A DNA stretch of 64,000 bases from Branchinecta lynchi (GCA_023053575.1 JAKZAP010000005.1:868001-932000), one strand, 5' to 3'; shown: positions 44,531 to 57,160, counted from the stretch's first letter. Notes: generated by a model from the sequence alone, not told the origin. Translations and numbers: made by a program.

Positions 44531-46440
44531 CTCGGAACCACATTACTTCTGTTTGCAGCACCAAGTCACCTTATTTGATTGAATGGTCGATGTTCAGGTA
44601 CTCGTAGGCCGGTGGTCCGCCAGGGACGTGTCGAATTAAGGTAAATCCCATGCTATTCCTGTACCATTAATTAGAGACCAGTCGATAAGTGTGAAAGCTA
44701 ACTAGTTTGTCGGCGTCTGAAAGACAAGACAGTCAATACAGACAAGTCGAAATGATTCAGTGTCCTTTCTCGCCTGGATCATCTAATTCGTCCGGATTTG
44801 ATTATAGGGTTTGGATGGTAGGAATGTGTCGGTCTCTCGTAAATAGACTTTTCTCGGATTTTCGTTTCCTAGGAATAGGCAGTTACATAGATCCCATGTA
44901 TTAAGAATAGCCGAAACCCCCAAACCGAGGAGTTCTAAACTCCCATCCTCTCGGTGTGCATACTCGGTCGTGGCGTTGTCCTCTCGAATTTCACAGTTCA
45001 GGAGTGGATATATTCACAGCCTGGTTAAACACTCATCTCACGACCAGCCTTGAGAACGTCGAAAATTTGTAGTTTTGACAGTTAGGCCTCCGGAGGTTGC
45101 CCAAAGAGCCTTTTCAGTGTCAACCATGTTCAACGTTTTACGTTAGTAAAATTCACATTAGCACAACTAAGAAGTCCGCAGTATTTCAAGGACAAGTTGT
45201 AGTTGGCACTATTCCAGTTCCGGGGGACAAAATGTTAAAAACAAGCAAAAATAGATGGTCAAAGCTGGGAGAAACTTAAAGGATCCGTCTTATATATATT
45301 ACTGATTGAACTGACTCACTCTACATCCCTAATTGTTTCGTCCACTTCATTTCCGAAGTTTCAAATTTCCCGTGTCTACGGTACGCTGATTTTGCGCTTG
45401 ACGTTTGGCTCTTTTCGTGGCGGATCAGGCTTCCGTTCACTGCTTCCAAGGATCCCCAAGCTTTCTGGTGTTTCTCGTCAAAGCCAAGGCGGCTGAAAAC
45501 GAAAGGGGCGGGTATTTAATTTTTCTGAAACTCTGCGGAGTTTCATCTTGGAACTGAAACTGTATCTGCTGCACTTTGTATTTAAAGTACCAAATGTTAG
45601 GCGGGTCAGCGGATGCTGGATGTTCCCTCGGTATTTAGCGGTTTCTGCGACAGCAGTTTTGATCGTTTGGGTCTGAACGTTCGGGATGTTTTCCAGTCGT
45701 TGATCCCCTCTGTCGTTACTGGGGGATTTAATTTCCAGTCCATAAACTTCCTTCATCCATCTTGGGGGCCAGGTACTCCATCTCAGGCTGTTAGCACGGT
45801 GGTCCATGCATATTCTATCGTTAACGTAAGCCTTTCGGATTGTCCACTGAGAGCGGTAGGTTTTACGGTAGCGATTAACCATGCCAAATAGACCCTGATA
45901 TGAGACTTTTGAGATTCTAATCTCCAGTCCATGTGCCGTGAGCACGCTCAATCAGAGCGATTGTTATGAATATCTGGGTGGCTAAATGGGTATGTGACGA
46001 GGAACAGTAAAACAGTTACGGCTCGCCAGCCTCCTAACAGATTATGTATTATTGTGCCACTGCATACCAGGCATAGCTTCCGATTATAAACCCTGCTATT
46101 CATAAGCGCTTGAATAGAACCATTTCAAAGGGGATCTTCAACTTGGTCATGATACAGATAGACCCAGGTTCAACAACTGTCAATAGACGATTTTATGAAT
46201 TGACGTTTAAAAAACTGTGCTTGCGGGTCAGAATATTATCCAGCCATTATGGCTGTGCGTTACCTAAAAAATCATCTTTTCGCGATGCCTTTGGGGTCTT
46301 ATTAAAATGATCCAACATGTAGCAGCACTATCTTGGGAATGTGGAGAAGCTAGAGCTATTTGAGAAAGTTAGAGGGGTATCTTCCTTTCATCCGTGACTT
46401 TACAGAACGAACCTTAGCTAATGCACATGCCACCTATCCT

Positions 46441-46472
46441 TGCAAGTGCCATATTAGCTTACAGCTCTTGTT
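46441..46472 (+). mobile_element. Family F1 3'-end remnant
   Basis: The sequence TGCAAGTGCCATATTAGC, then a short hairpin (AGCT-TAC-AGCT) and CTTGTT, matches the 3' terminus of the satellite-bearing family F1. No satellite core or 5' end is visible nearby, so this is a fragment or a diverged solo end. Confidence 0.55.
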
Positions 46473-47714
46473 CCTCGCTTTACCAGTGCAAACACTGGCC
46501 ACTTCTAGTGGAGTAACAGCAAAGTCGGTGACGAACTTGTGTAACTTCTGTTAACACTCTACGCACTCTTATCAATCGCCAGGTATATTGAGGAATGAGC
46601 CGTCCGACACTCCGATGATTTTGGTGACGATGCCCCTGTGCTACCTTATTTTCTGATTTTTTTTTGTAATCCGCGTAGCATCCTTAGTAATTTCTTTTTT
46701 TTTGGGGTGGGGGCGGGGCGTCTCCTCCTTACTCAGTGACGTTCATTTTGTCATCAGTCTTTTTTAACGGCACCTATAGTATTTCCATTAAATAATAAGA
46801 CTTTAAATCATTATTCTACAAATATATCTTTCAAATTTTAATCTCCATTCCATTTCAGCTCCATTTTGAACTATCAGTTTTTCACACCACTTTCAGTTAA
46901 CAAGTTTAAATTTTCTTTCATCATGTGTTTCTTATAATTTTTATTTTTGTACAATGTTTTCCATGTCGCAACTAAACACAACCACACATAAAAAATTCCA
47001 ACATTAATTAAATTACTACAAATGAAAAACAGCTCTAAAAATACAAGAAAGAAAAACAAATTCTATATTAGGTGAAATCTTCTGCTTGATTTTAGTTGCT
47101 TTGGTAACAACTAGGAGACGCCTGTAACTGTTCAGCTGTTCGCGGATAATCCCCAGAAGCTTGACATAAACATCAAAGATCTTACTTCGCAGGATTATAC
47201 ACCTTTCTCATGCCTAGATTTCTTTTCCCTTTCTTCCACCGTTCCGAAAATCTCCCGAAAATATGCCATAACTGTACTTGAAAAGTAAGTGTGAGAAGCG
47301 GAAAGATGGAACTTTATAAGAAAGGTGGAAGAATTTAAATATGTTTAGTTAAAACATATATTATATGCGTTTATTTATCAGTTATCAGTATTATGATTTA
47401 TCTATATCAGTATTTACTTTTCCGTTTGACACGAAAATCAGAAAGTGCATACAGATTCGAGTATTTCCGAAAATCAGGGACTACATTGGTTCCAGTCTGG
47501 ATTTCAATGGAGCTTAGTATCAAGGGAAAGATTTTCTTAGGTAGCCTACTGGGTTGATAAATATATAGTGGTGTACGGCTTAACAACTATAAACTAACCT
47601 TTATCTAGGCTGACATCTGAGAACAAGTTGGTAGATCAGGGTTGTCATAGCCTGCCATTGCCCTTGGCCATTTCTCCGCGCTCCATCTAGGAAGAAGATT
47701 TTTTAGACCCGATT

Positions 47715-47882
47715 AGTCCCTTTTCTTTTCTTTTTTTTTTAAATATTTATTTTAAGATCTCGTGCATTTACTACATTATTGAAAGCTCAGCGTGTTTTGT
47801 TTTCCTTTTTTTTGTCTATACTGCACTATTTTCCTCTTCTTAAGTGCGTAAATAAAATTTCATCATCATCATCATCATAGTT
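47715..47882 (+). mobile_element. LINE-type 3' end with CAT tail
   Basis: T-rich sequence, CTGCACTATTTTCC and GTAAATAAAATTTCATCATC end in a CATCATCATCAT run, a common LINE tail form. There is no coding residue. Confidence 0.45.
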
Positions 47883-49211
47883 AGTTAATTTATGTAACAG
47901 ATTATGTAACAGTACTGAAAAATTAAAACACAAACTTAAAGCACGGTACAAACTAAGGTGAACTTTCCTGTCATTGCGAATATAATAAGCGGTTTGTACG
48001 ATAAAAACTGATTGCATTTATAAAAAAAAAATCAGATAGGCTTGGATTTGATAACAACTAGCGAATATGAAGTTATTGATTGGTGTGTTGAATCTTTGTT
48101 TAATTTATTATAACTGATTGGCAGTTTGCACGGATCGAGGAAAACCCCGCTTTCTCATTCTGGTCTGGCTTCGCTATGACATCAGGACACCAAAATGATG
48201 GTACCGTGACGTTACGGAATTACCCAAACCTCCTGAAATTGCGGCTAGATTAATTATGGTCTTTTGCAATACATGATGATGCAAGTAAATAGCTTTAATG
48301 AAGCTTGAAAACGGCTTCTATTATATTTATCTTGTTTTCTAGTGTAATTTGTTTCATTTCTGCGTAATGATAGGCAAAACTCGAGGTAACAAATTGACTC
48401 CCTGCCAGCGCCAATCTCCGACCGTACGGCAAAAGATTTCGTCAAATTTCTTTTCGTCAGTTCAATCGGGGACAGGCTTGTAATAATTCTTGGGAATATT
48501 TTGCGACCCCCAAATTTATAGCCGGCTCTTTCGACGAATGACCCGTCCGGATACTCCGACAGTTTTGCTTAAATTGCTGTCAGGATACCCCACGTAGGAT
48601 CTTATGAGAACAATAGCGGAGTAAAGTAAACCCAAGTTGTCAGCTACTGAATAAAACAAAAACCTGATGCCCAAACTCTTTGGCTACCCTCTACCCTGGT
48701 CGTTAGCCACAGCGATATGAATCCACCGAGGCGGACTTCTATTTTGATGAAAGGGAGAGAGTTGGGATAGACCCGACAGACACCACACCTGGCCCTCTTC
48801 CAACCAGTGAATTTGGCGTCCGCTCAATAACAGTTTCTTGTTAACAAAAATGATGATATGGACTAGTCTTCATTCCAAAAAGTGTAGGCTAACAAAAAAA
48901 ACACGACCTAGGCCTTTTTAACGATAAATAGTTGCAACTAAGGTATTCTGATTAACAGTCCCAGACCGTAACCAGAAATATTATTCCGGGACCGGTAGTT
49001 TCGGAGACAACCCAACAACACACTTTTTTTTTGTAAAGGGGTAAATAGTTGAAACCACTTTCTCCAAACTGATCTTCTTATCTGAGGAGGTCTACTCAGC
49101 CCCAAGACGATGTATGGTACAGAATCACCGGTGCTATAACTCTAAATGTGGTCGCTATTCACTCGTATCGGTGTATCGTGTCGATCACACTGCTCTACGT
49201 AACAGTCTCAA

Positions 49212-49391
49212 GGCCGTATCCAGAGGGGGGGGGGGGGGGGTAGGGGGTTGACCCCCCCCCCCCCCCCGAAACATCCACGAATAATCAATTTTGTAGGCTT
49301 TTCCCTATGATCTGTGTGTTTTTTGTACTTTTTTGTCCGACCAGCAGGCACCCCCCCCCCCCCCCCAATATAAATTCCTGGATACGGGCTG
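49212..49391. mobile_element. MITE with CCGTATCCAG ends and G/C homopolymer blocks
   Basis: GGCCGTATCCAG at the left and CTGGATACGGGC at the right are inverted. Just inside lie a 17-base G run paired with a C run, and a second C run. The interior contains GTCCGACCAGCAGG. A diverged copy sits near 24.6 kb. Confidence 0.75.
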
Positions 49392-51388
49392 AACAGCCTA
49401 CTGCTATTTCCGAAGAAATCACAAAATCTGACAAAAATCCTTTGGCGGGGAGGGGTCAACCTCCTGATTAGAATCCTGGCTATCCCACACTTCGAAAAGC
49501 ATCCTTATCCCAGATCAGTATTTCTAAAAGTCTTTCTATAACGGTCTTTGTGACCATGGCGGGAAATTCTATCAGTCTTATTCTTATGCAGAAATTTTGT
49601 GACATGAAGTGGAGTAAGTGTAAGTATGCCACCTGGACCCTTATTCCAGTGATACCTGCATTCTCGCAAATCAGAAAGCGAGGGACTTGTAGCACGTCAT
49701 GCAGTTAATTGGTTCGTTGTGAGGGGTGGAAGAACGTTGTAGTCACAGCTATAGTCCGTCCCTACTTTTCAGGGAACACGAGAGTCGGGTCTGGGACGGT
49801 GTGTTGAGTAGGTTTTTTCCAGGTATTCAACTTTTCCGCCTAAAATGTATCCGTGCGGCATTTTCCTCTTGTGCAAATTGATCGTGAAACACGATGGGAA
49901 AATATGCGTTATGTCTAAAAAGACTTAAAACGGAAAAACATCAGCAAGGATGTTTCTATTTCGGCCAAACTTGGCTTCATGGTGTATCTGGATGAAACGA
50001 CTTGCAATCCTAATTGTTTTGAATCATTTTGTATAAACAGTTTCCAGTCAGTTTAGGCTGAAGGAGTATTCGTGAAAAAATTCATGCTCTATTTATGGTC
50101 AAGTACTGTGCACGGTTCCTTTCCTTGTCTTCTAATCTTTGTAGGGATCACTTAACAATGCTGTACATCTCTATCCGTCCTTGTCAAAAACGCTCTGAGA
50201 TGCATTCCAATTTAGAGATAAAATCTAAAACGTGCCCATGCCTCCATCCCGACCGGTTTTCAAATATAATTAGTGCAATACTGTTTTTCTGCTAATGAGC
50301 TGTACAGGGAAAAAGGACAACGCCTTACAATATTCTAAATTTCTGGATGATAGATGCGGCCTGAGCACTCAAGATCCATTTCGTGATTAACCTCAAGTCC
50401 GCTTCTGCGGTGTATCCATAGACTGTACGTATGACCTCCTAGATTGTATGGGACTGTCCAGTGCTTGGAACAATGGCTTAGGGCCGAAATCGGAATCATA
50501 ATCTCTGTTAAAGTTCAATGGGCACATCAAACTACCCCAATCCAACTCTGTAACAACCTAGGAACAATGTTTACCCCCTAGCTCAGCAGCTTTTTCAACA
50601 GTTTCCTCTCTGTGATATTTCAAAGCGTAATTTTGTGGGCCAGTACATGCTCAGTTTACTAGCTTGGACAAAGATAAAAGTGATGTTTCTTATAACGCTT
50701 AGCAGATCTTTATTTTATGCGTAAATCAGCTTGTATAAAGCAGATTTGAATAGGCTATTTGTTTTTGAATGATTTTTGTAGCTATGTTATTTTTTATAAA
50801 CTTATTGCATATTCTGGTACATTAAGTCAATCAAGCTTCACAACACTATTACACAAAGAAAAGCTTTTAATAGGCACTTTAAAACTTGGAACTTCTGATA
50901 AAACACTAGAACGATCAGATAAACTGCATCTGCGGCTTGACTTTGGTGACATCTCAAATATATCCTTTTCTATCAAGCATTGCTGGGAGTTTTTAAATTT
51001 CCTGCCACGATATCCCAGCTCCTAAGATTTGAATCGCCGAAATGCCAGAGAGGAGACAACAGACAAGGGATAACAAGAAAACGGCCGATTTTCGTAGCGC
51101 CTTCTAAAGGAAGTCGTAATGTTTATTTGTGAAGCAATTAATACAAAATAAAGCATTAGAAGTGTTCATTGTGCTTAAAAAGAAGTGTTAAGAATATTAG
51201 GAGACCAAGACGTAAATGGGCAGGTATTGTTAGCGAATGGGAGATACTAGCGAATTACAAAATGGTTAAAGAGAGTTTTGGACCAGACTTTTACATGAAG
51301 CTGAACCTCCCAAAAACTTATCTCACGCTGTAGATCCAGTTACGAGGCAACCGTCTGCCAGTACACAGGAAAAGTAAGTTTGATAAGA
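49392..51388. other. No feature recognised except one F9 end
   Basis: Open frames of up to 88 codons show no known motif. The F9 end box near 50.05 kb is the only repeat seen. Confidence 0.45.
50044..50078 (-). mobile_element. Element F9 end fragment
   Basis: CAGTCAGTTTAGGCTGAAGG followed by AGTATTCG matches the right end of F9. Nothing else of the element is visible nearby. Confidence 0.4.
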
Positions 51389-52530
51389 AACAAGACCTAA
51401 GGTTTCGATGGGATCCCAAGAATCAAATATTTGATCCAGACAACTGGGTCTTGTCTTCGCCAGGCTAATCATTAGAAAAAAACAAGTTCATTTTGACGAT
51501 ACTGACCGAAACTTCCTGCTTTACTTCTGCCAAATTTCCGGTTTTGGACGAATTCCAAGCGAACTACTTGTCCAGCAAAAAAAGAAAATTCAGAATCGAA
51601 TTCCGGTATCTTCTTATCCCTAGAAAGAACATATAATCAATTTCAAATAAAACTTTAGCTTCTAAAAAAAAACGGTTACAACCGGATTCCGGACGAATTA
51701 TATGTCCGGTAATAAAATGATTGCCATATACAGACTCAGCGTCTCTAGTTACCCCTCAGGTAACTATTACAATCAGCTTCTAATAAAACTTCTTACTTTA
51801 AAAAAAAAAGTCGGTTTTGGCCGGATTCCGGACGAATTAGTTGTCCGGGTATAAAATGATTTTCACATAAATGTTTAGCATTTCTACTGACCCCCAATTC
51901 GAACATTTAATCAACTTCAAATCAAACTTTTATTTTTAACCAACTTTCCGGTTTTTGCCGGATTCCGGACAAACTATTCTTCCGACAAGAAAATGGTTTT
52001 CATCATCATGTTCAGCATGTCAACTATTACAATCAGCTTCTAATAAAACTTATTACTTTAAAAAAAAGTCGGTTTTGGCCGGATTCCGGGCGAATTAGTT
52101 GTCCGGGTATAAAATGATTTTCACATAAATGTTTAGCATGTCTACTGACCCCCAATTCGAACATTTAATAAACTTCAAATGAAACTTTTACTTTTAACAA
52201 ACTTTCCGGTTTTTGCCGGATTCCGAGCAAACTACTTGTCGGACGAGAAAATGTTTTGCATATTCGTGTTCAGCATGTCTTCTTACCTCATAATCGACTA
52301 TCAGATTAGCTGTTTAAAAATGTTTTGTTTGCCCCTTAATTTCAACCCCCACCCCTAAATGTAGGGCTACAGAGCCCATCTACGAACTTGATCTTACCCT
52401 TGACCCAAAGAGTCCTCACACCAAGTTTCATCAAATATCTCATTCGCTTCGAGAAGTATCGTGCTAACAGACGGACAACTTTTACGATGTCATAGGTATC
52501 CCTCCACTTACGATTTGGGATCCCAAAAAG
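51389..52530 (-). mobile_element. Family F2, copy d (reverse)
   Basis: On the minus strand it begins at CTTTTTGGGATCCCAAATCG, with the CTATGACATCG and ATGAAACTTGGTGTGAGG boxes. It contains five or more core monomers including a near-exact repeat of part of the array, and ends with GGGATCCCATCGA, hairpin ACCT-T-AGGT and CTTGTT. It abuts a LINE 3' fragment at its 5' side. Confidence 0.75.
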
Positions 52531-52534
52531 AGTT

Positions 52535-52862
52535 TCCCTAACATCCCCTGTCCCCTTTGCGGCAAGGGAGACGAGGACCTAGCCCACTTGGTTTCACGGT
52601 GTCGCGAGGGAACCTTTTTTTTTTAAGGGAACCTTGCTGGGGGATAGGGAGATACTGTTTCGTGATGTGATGAAGAGCACATCTCCAGGTGCTATTAGTT
52701 CAGTATGTAGAATTGTACTGAATAGTATTAAAATAAAAGTTGATCGGGCGAGTGCAGTTTAGTTTATGTGGTGTTGTATCAGTATTTATGACGAAGTTTT
52801 ATATTTAGTTGTTTGCATATGGCGCTAAGGCTTTAAATACATTATTATTATTATTATTATGT
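52535..52862 (+). mobile_element. LINE 3' end with CCHC-type motif and ATT tail
   Basis: NIPCPLCGKGDEDLAHLVSR followed by CRE has the C-x2-C...H...C spacing common at the C-terminus of R2- and jockey-like proteins. The frame is then broken by a T-run. About 230 bp further on, TTAAATACATTATTATTATT is the 3' microsatellite tail. Confidence 0.7.
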
Positions 52863-53382
52863 GAATAAGTCTTATCATCATACTCCTTATTCAAGAAAAT
52901 AGAACCTTTGTCGCTATTAGCCTATTACGAATACCCCTGTTGGCCATACGCTCTTCTTTCTAGGACCCTGAACGAAAGTGAGTAATACGAAATCGCTAAT
53001 CTATTCATCCGCCCGTCTGTCTGCGACTAGAGATAGAACCCCCCCCCCCCCCCGAAGGGATTGAACCATTTAAATTGGCATGGAGTCCTTGGATAGATTT
53101 TGTGTGCCAAGAGGCTTAGATTTGTCTAAATTTGTCCGATCATTTTGGCTGAAGTCAGGTAAAACCCGGAATTTGAGTACGGAAGAGAACTAGCCAGGAA
53201 AAAAGACGAAAGAGTTGACAAATGGGTAACAGAGCGTAATAAAGTATGATGTGCTACTATAGTTTCCGGCTTGGGTGGGCTCGATTGGATGTATTTTTTT
53301 TCCGGAATCTGGAGAAAACCGGAAACTCGCTATAGAGCTAAGAATTTCTTGAACTTCTCGTTGAACCTTTGTTTGCTTACAT

Positions 53383-53500
53383 TTCAGGTTCAGGTTCAGG
53401 TTCATTTATTCTTTTCACTAATTGTAACACATGCATTATCAAATAATCCCGGAAGAGAGCAAAGCACGAGTGGCACGGGAGTGAACATTGTGATGAAATT
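53383..53500 (-). mobile_element. LINE-type 3' end with CTGAAC tail (reverse)
   Basis: On the minus strand AGAATAAATGAACCTGAACC continues as a short CTGAACCTGAA repeat, matching the AATAAA plus simple-repeat tail form of the other LINE ends. Upstream sequence is unrecognised. Confidence 0.45.
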
Positions 53501-53732
53501 TTAAAATTCGGTAAAACTCTGCGTTTCACGATTTAATTGCTGGATGGGAAGATATAGGATACATTCAACATACAATTTATTTTGCTTTATACTACTTTCT
53601 TTTCTCATTATTTCAAAATAACGGTAACCTAAAAGCCTGTCGCGATAATTCAATCGGAGCCCTGCAAAACCGCCAGGAAAAACTGTGAGAAATTACAATT
53701 ATTTACGCGGTCATTGTCTTTTAACCTTTGGT

Positions 53733-54741
53733 CTTTTTGGGATCCCAAAACGTAAGTGGAGGGATACCTATGACATCGCAAAAGTGGTCCGTCCGTCCGT
53801 CCGTCCGTCTGTAAGCACAATAACTCTCGAAGGGAATGAGATACTTTGATGAAAATTGGTGTGAGGATTCGCTGGGTCGTCGGACAAGTCAGGTTCGTAG
53901 ATGGGCTTTGTAGCCCTACATTTAGGGGTGGGGGAGGGGGTTCAAATTAAGGGGCAAACAAAATATTTTGAAACATCTAATGTGATAGTCGATTATGGAG
54001 TAAGAAGACATGCTGAACACGATGTTGAAAACCATCTTGTCATCAGATAAGTAGTTCGCCCGGAATCCGGCCAAAACCGGAAAGTTTGTTAAAAGTAAAA
54101 GTTTTATTTGAAGTTGATTGGATGTTCGATTTAGAGGTAGGAAGACATGCTGAACACGATGATGAAAACCATTTTCTCGAAGGACAAGTAGTTCGCCTGA
54201 AATTTTGGCCCAGACCGGAAAGTTTGTTAAAATTAAAAGTTTTATTTGGGATTGATTAGATGTTCGATTTCGGGGAAGAAGACATGCTGAACACTTTTGA
54301 AAACAATTTTCTGAATCCTTGTATGACAATCATTTTTTACCCGGACATATAGTTCGACCGGAATCCGGCTGGAGTCGGAAAGTTTGTTATAAGTTAAATT
54401 TGTCTTTGAAGTTGATTAGATGTTCATTGTTGGGGAAAGAAGATACTCTGAGTTCGTTTTTTAGCTTTCTTTTTTCGCCGGACAATGGAACCGGGAAATT
54501 GGCAGAAGTGGCAGAAAGTTTTCGTCAAAACAGATATGACTTATGGGGTAAAACACATGTTGAATCCATATTTGAATTTGGTTTTCTCAGATGATTAGCT
54601 ATTTGGCCTTAATCTGTTTCTGAATTTTAATAAGAAAATGTTCAAGGAGTCTGGTGTAGACTGGATCTGGCGAAGACAAGACCCAGTTGTCTGGATCAGA
54701 TATTGAATTTTTGGGATCCCATCGAAAACTTTAGTCTTGTT
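53733..54741 (+). mobile_element. Family F2, copy e
   Basis: This copy is complete: CTTTTTGGGATCCCAAAACG at the 5' end, a fourfold GTCC run, GATGAAAATTGGTGTGAGG, four to five core monomers, then GGGATCCCATCGA, hairpin ACT-TT-AGT and CTTGTT. The change from ACC/GGT to ACT/AGT keeps the hairpin paired. Open frames in this stretch are products of the repeat. Confidence 0.78.
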
Positions 54742-55416
54742 CATACTGAACTCACATAGGCTTCATGGGATTTCGAGTCCTGTTCAGCGGAATCCCTCTC
54801 TGCTCAGAAGTTTTCAACACAAATTACCGCCACAAAACAAAAGTGACTTATGGAAATCAGGGTCCAACTCAACGGCATCAGCAGTTGCGTGATCGTTTAG
54901 CCTTCTTTCAACCCAAGAGCCGTTGGGGCAGTAGTACCGCCAGTCACCGAATCAACTGTAGGACAGGCTGTGGTTGAAGATATCGTTGGAACAGGACATT
55001 ATCGTTGACAGTACCGGAAGGGTTGACATGTCGCAGGATAGTGTGATTTGTCACTCTATTTTGTTTTATCACTCTTGTCCTACGTAAGACATAGAGTTCA
55101 CGCTGTTTCACAACGTCTAGATGTAAGTAAGTAATTAAATATGTCATTTTCAAAATGTGTCATTTGAAAATGAGCCATTTTGGAAGCAGTGGTTCCGGCG
55201 AAAAGTGACCAATTTACGTTTTTCCTGGAAATAAAATTTAATTCTGAATACACATATGGCAATTGGCAACCCTGTGTGCTGGTGTGCAATTGTGCATTAA
55301 TGATGACTTCCCAAACCATTTCGTTCTTCTGAAGATTCTGACTGCGGCTCCACCACCAGTTTCAGTCCGGGGGATGTGAACTTTTTGAATGGATTTGCTG
55401 TCAGGCGGGATCACTA

Positions 55417-55732
55417 GTTGCGCATTTGCAGATACCGATACAGCAGTAACTGGATCTGCATTTTGTCGCGTTTGCAGTTACCATGGCATCTGATACCACG
55501 GTAGTTTCTTTTTGAAGTAATACCAAAAGAAATACTGATATTCACTCGCATCACAAGTGCCAAACATCTTTCCTCCCAATTTGAAAAAAAACCTAGGCTC
55601 TTTTGTTGGTGATGATGGAAGTGAGATGAATTTTTCAGATACCACGATCAGTTAACCGTGATTTGTGAATATCAGATACCACGGTAACTGCAAAAGTGCC
55701 GTTTGATACCTTGGTAGCTGCATCAACGTAAC
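55417..55732. mobile_element. TA-flanked MITE, GATACCACGG type, second copy
   Basis: It begins GTTGCGCATTTGCAGATACC and ends ATCAACGTAAC, flanked by TA on both sides. The interior word GATACCACGGTA occurs several times in both orientations, matching the copy in the INO80 intron. A tRNA-derived SINE abuts its right end. Confidence 0.82.
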
Positions 55733-55935
55733 TACTGTTCCTATGACCCGCTTCTATCTAACTATTGGAGTGGTTTGCGAGCTATGTTCACAAGTCACTC
55801 TGTAGCTCATTGGTAGAGCAGTGGCCGAGAAAGCCGAAGGTCCTGGGTTCAATCCAGCTGAGGAGCGCTTTTGTCTTTCAGTACACTGCTTATAAAAGTT
55901 TTTCCGTCACAAATGTGAGCTGCGTGGATTGTGGA
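55728..55935 (+). mobile_element. tRNA-derived SINE, second copy
   Basis: ACTGTTCC and TTCTATCTAACTATTGG precede a tRNA-like module with A box TGTAGCTCATTGGTAGAGCA and B box GGGTTCAATCC. After it comes CTTTTGTCTTTCAGTACACT, as in the other copies. It abuts the right end of a TA-flanked MITE. Confidence 0.75.
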
Positions 55936-56597
55936 CTCAGCCTTCAGTGCCAAAATCTGGTTTGTCGTGCTTTTTTTTTCTCTCACACCATCCAATAAGA
56001 GTAGCGAGAAGGTCGCCCCCGTCTGTGAATTACCGCCGCATATTTCTTGTGAATTACTCCCGCCCTTTCAGTTTCTTCGTTGATTCAAGTACCAAAATCT
56101 GTATAATTAGTCAGCTATTGTTACACTTCAGTAATGGCGAGGCCCGTTCTCGGCAGCAGCATCTTACCGTTTCGCTTCACATTTCTGCATCCCGATTTGT
56201 GTCTGAGGAAGTTTAATTATCCCCTTTATTGAAACAGGGCTAGTTTATAGCACGGCTAAAAAAATGTTGTGAGTCATTATAGAGATGCTGATTAATAGGC
56301 AAGAGTAGCTGGATTAATGGTAGTAGAACCGTTGATTGGGTTAGCCGGTTGGGCAGGATAATTGGAGCGCCAAGTCCACTGTGTGGGAGTGGGCGGCGGT
56401 AGTGAGTGTGAAATATTGGAATCGAGTTACGATGGTTGTGGGCTTGTATGCACAGATCTCTAAAACATTTCCTATTCGTACCAATTAGTCTGCGTGGTTG
56501 ATCTTCAGGGAATGTCTGCGGGGTGTTGGTGCTCTGGGGACAACTGTCGGTCTTGGTCGGAGCAATTTTTATACCCCTGATACAAAAACATACACCT

Positions 56598-57160
56598 GAT
56601 TTTAAGTAAGTAAGTAAGTAATTTATTTATGACCCGCAATTTCGGAAAGGCGGAATAAATGAAGAAAGTAAACAAAACACATACAAATACAAAAAAAGAC
56701 ACTTAATTTTTAATCTTCGGTCAGGAAACAGTGGACGACGTCGTGTGCTGGTTGGGCCCTGTCGTCCATGATTTTTGAAAGCGATGAAATTTTGCGGCAC
56801 AAGCTTTCAGACATGTCTTTAAAACTTTCGGGCCATAGTGCAGAGGTGTAGATTTTTTTGGGGGGGAGGGGACAAGGTATTCACCGACTGGCTGGTCATT
56901 TGTACCGACTGTTTTTTGCAGAGAAACGACTGTTTTCAAGAAAAGGGTACTGTTTCGAAAAAAATTGACTGATTTTCAGAAAAACCTGATCAGCTGCTTT
57001 TACAAAAATCGCGGAGCTTCGTGCCGATTCGGGTATTTTTTTTACCGACTCGCCGACAACTTTGGGGGAGTGTCCCCCTACCCCAAACGTGACGCGCCTG
57101 CCAAAGTGTCTAATTTCTCCAGCCAGATTTAGTGTTCGTAGTATGCTTTCAATCAACGAA
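56598..57160 (-). mobile_element. LINE 3' end with ACTT tail, split by a hAT-like MITE
   Basis: On the minus strand the frame reads SLSKIMDDRAQPAHDVVHCF and LTED-stop, then a 3' UTR with TTTATTCCGCC and a TTACTTACTTACTTA tail. The coding side is interrupted by the MITE at 56841-57100, and LINE-like sequence may continue to about 57160. Confidence 0.7.
56841..57100. mobile_element. hAT-like MITE inserted in a LINE fragment
   Basis: The ends are CAGAGGTGTAGA and ACGTGACGCGCCTG (inverted, a few mismatches). The flanks are CCATAGTG and CCAAAGTG, 8 bp with one mismatch. The interior carries CACCGACTGGCTGGTCATTT and repeated GACTGTTTT words as in the other copies. It separates two parts of a reverse-oriented LINE 3' end. 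Confidence 0.85.

Larger units (their letters stand above)
42369..49211. other. Repeat-poor stretch without recognisable genes
   Basis: Apart from F9 at 44.0-44.2 kb, the hAT-like MITE at 44.3 kb, the F1 end at 46.4 kb and the LINE tail at 47.8 kb, nothing is identified. The longest open frame (157 codons, minus strand, 45478-45951) has no recognisable motif, splice context or poly(A) signal. A C-run faces a G-run near 43.55 kb. Confidence 0.45.

Noticed and set aside
45478..45951. 157-codon minus-strand frame, the longest in the window
   Set aside because: No recognised motif, no splice or poly(A) context. With this base composition several chance frames above 120 codons are expected in 64 kb on six frames.
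53922..54329. 135-codon minus-strand frame with repeated peptides (LLLTNFPV, FHHRVQHVF)
   Set aside because: It is the translated core of family F2. The same text is a tandem repeat at six loci with stops and frameshifts.
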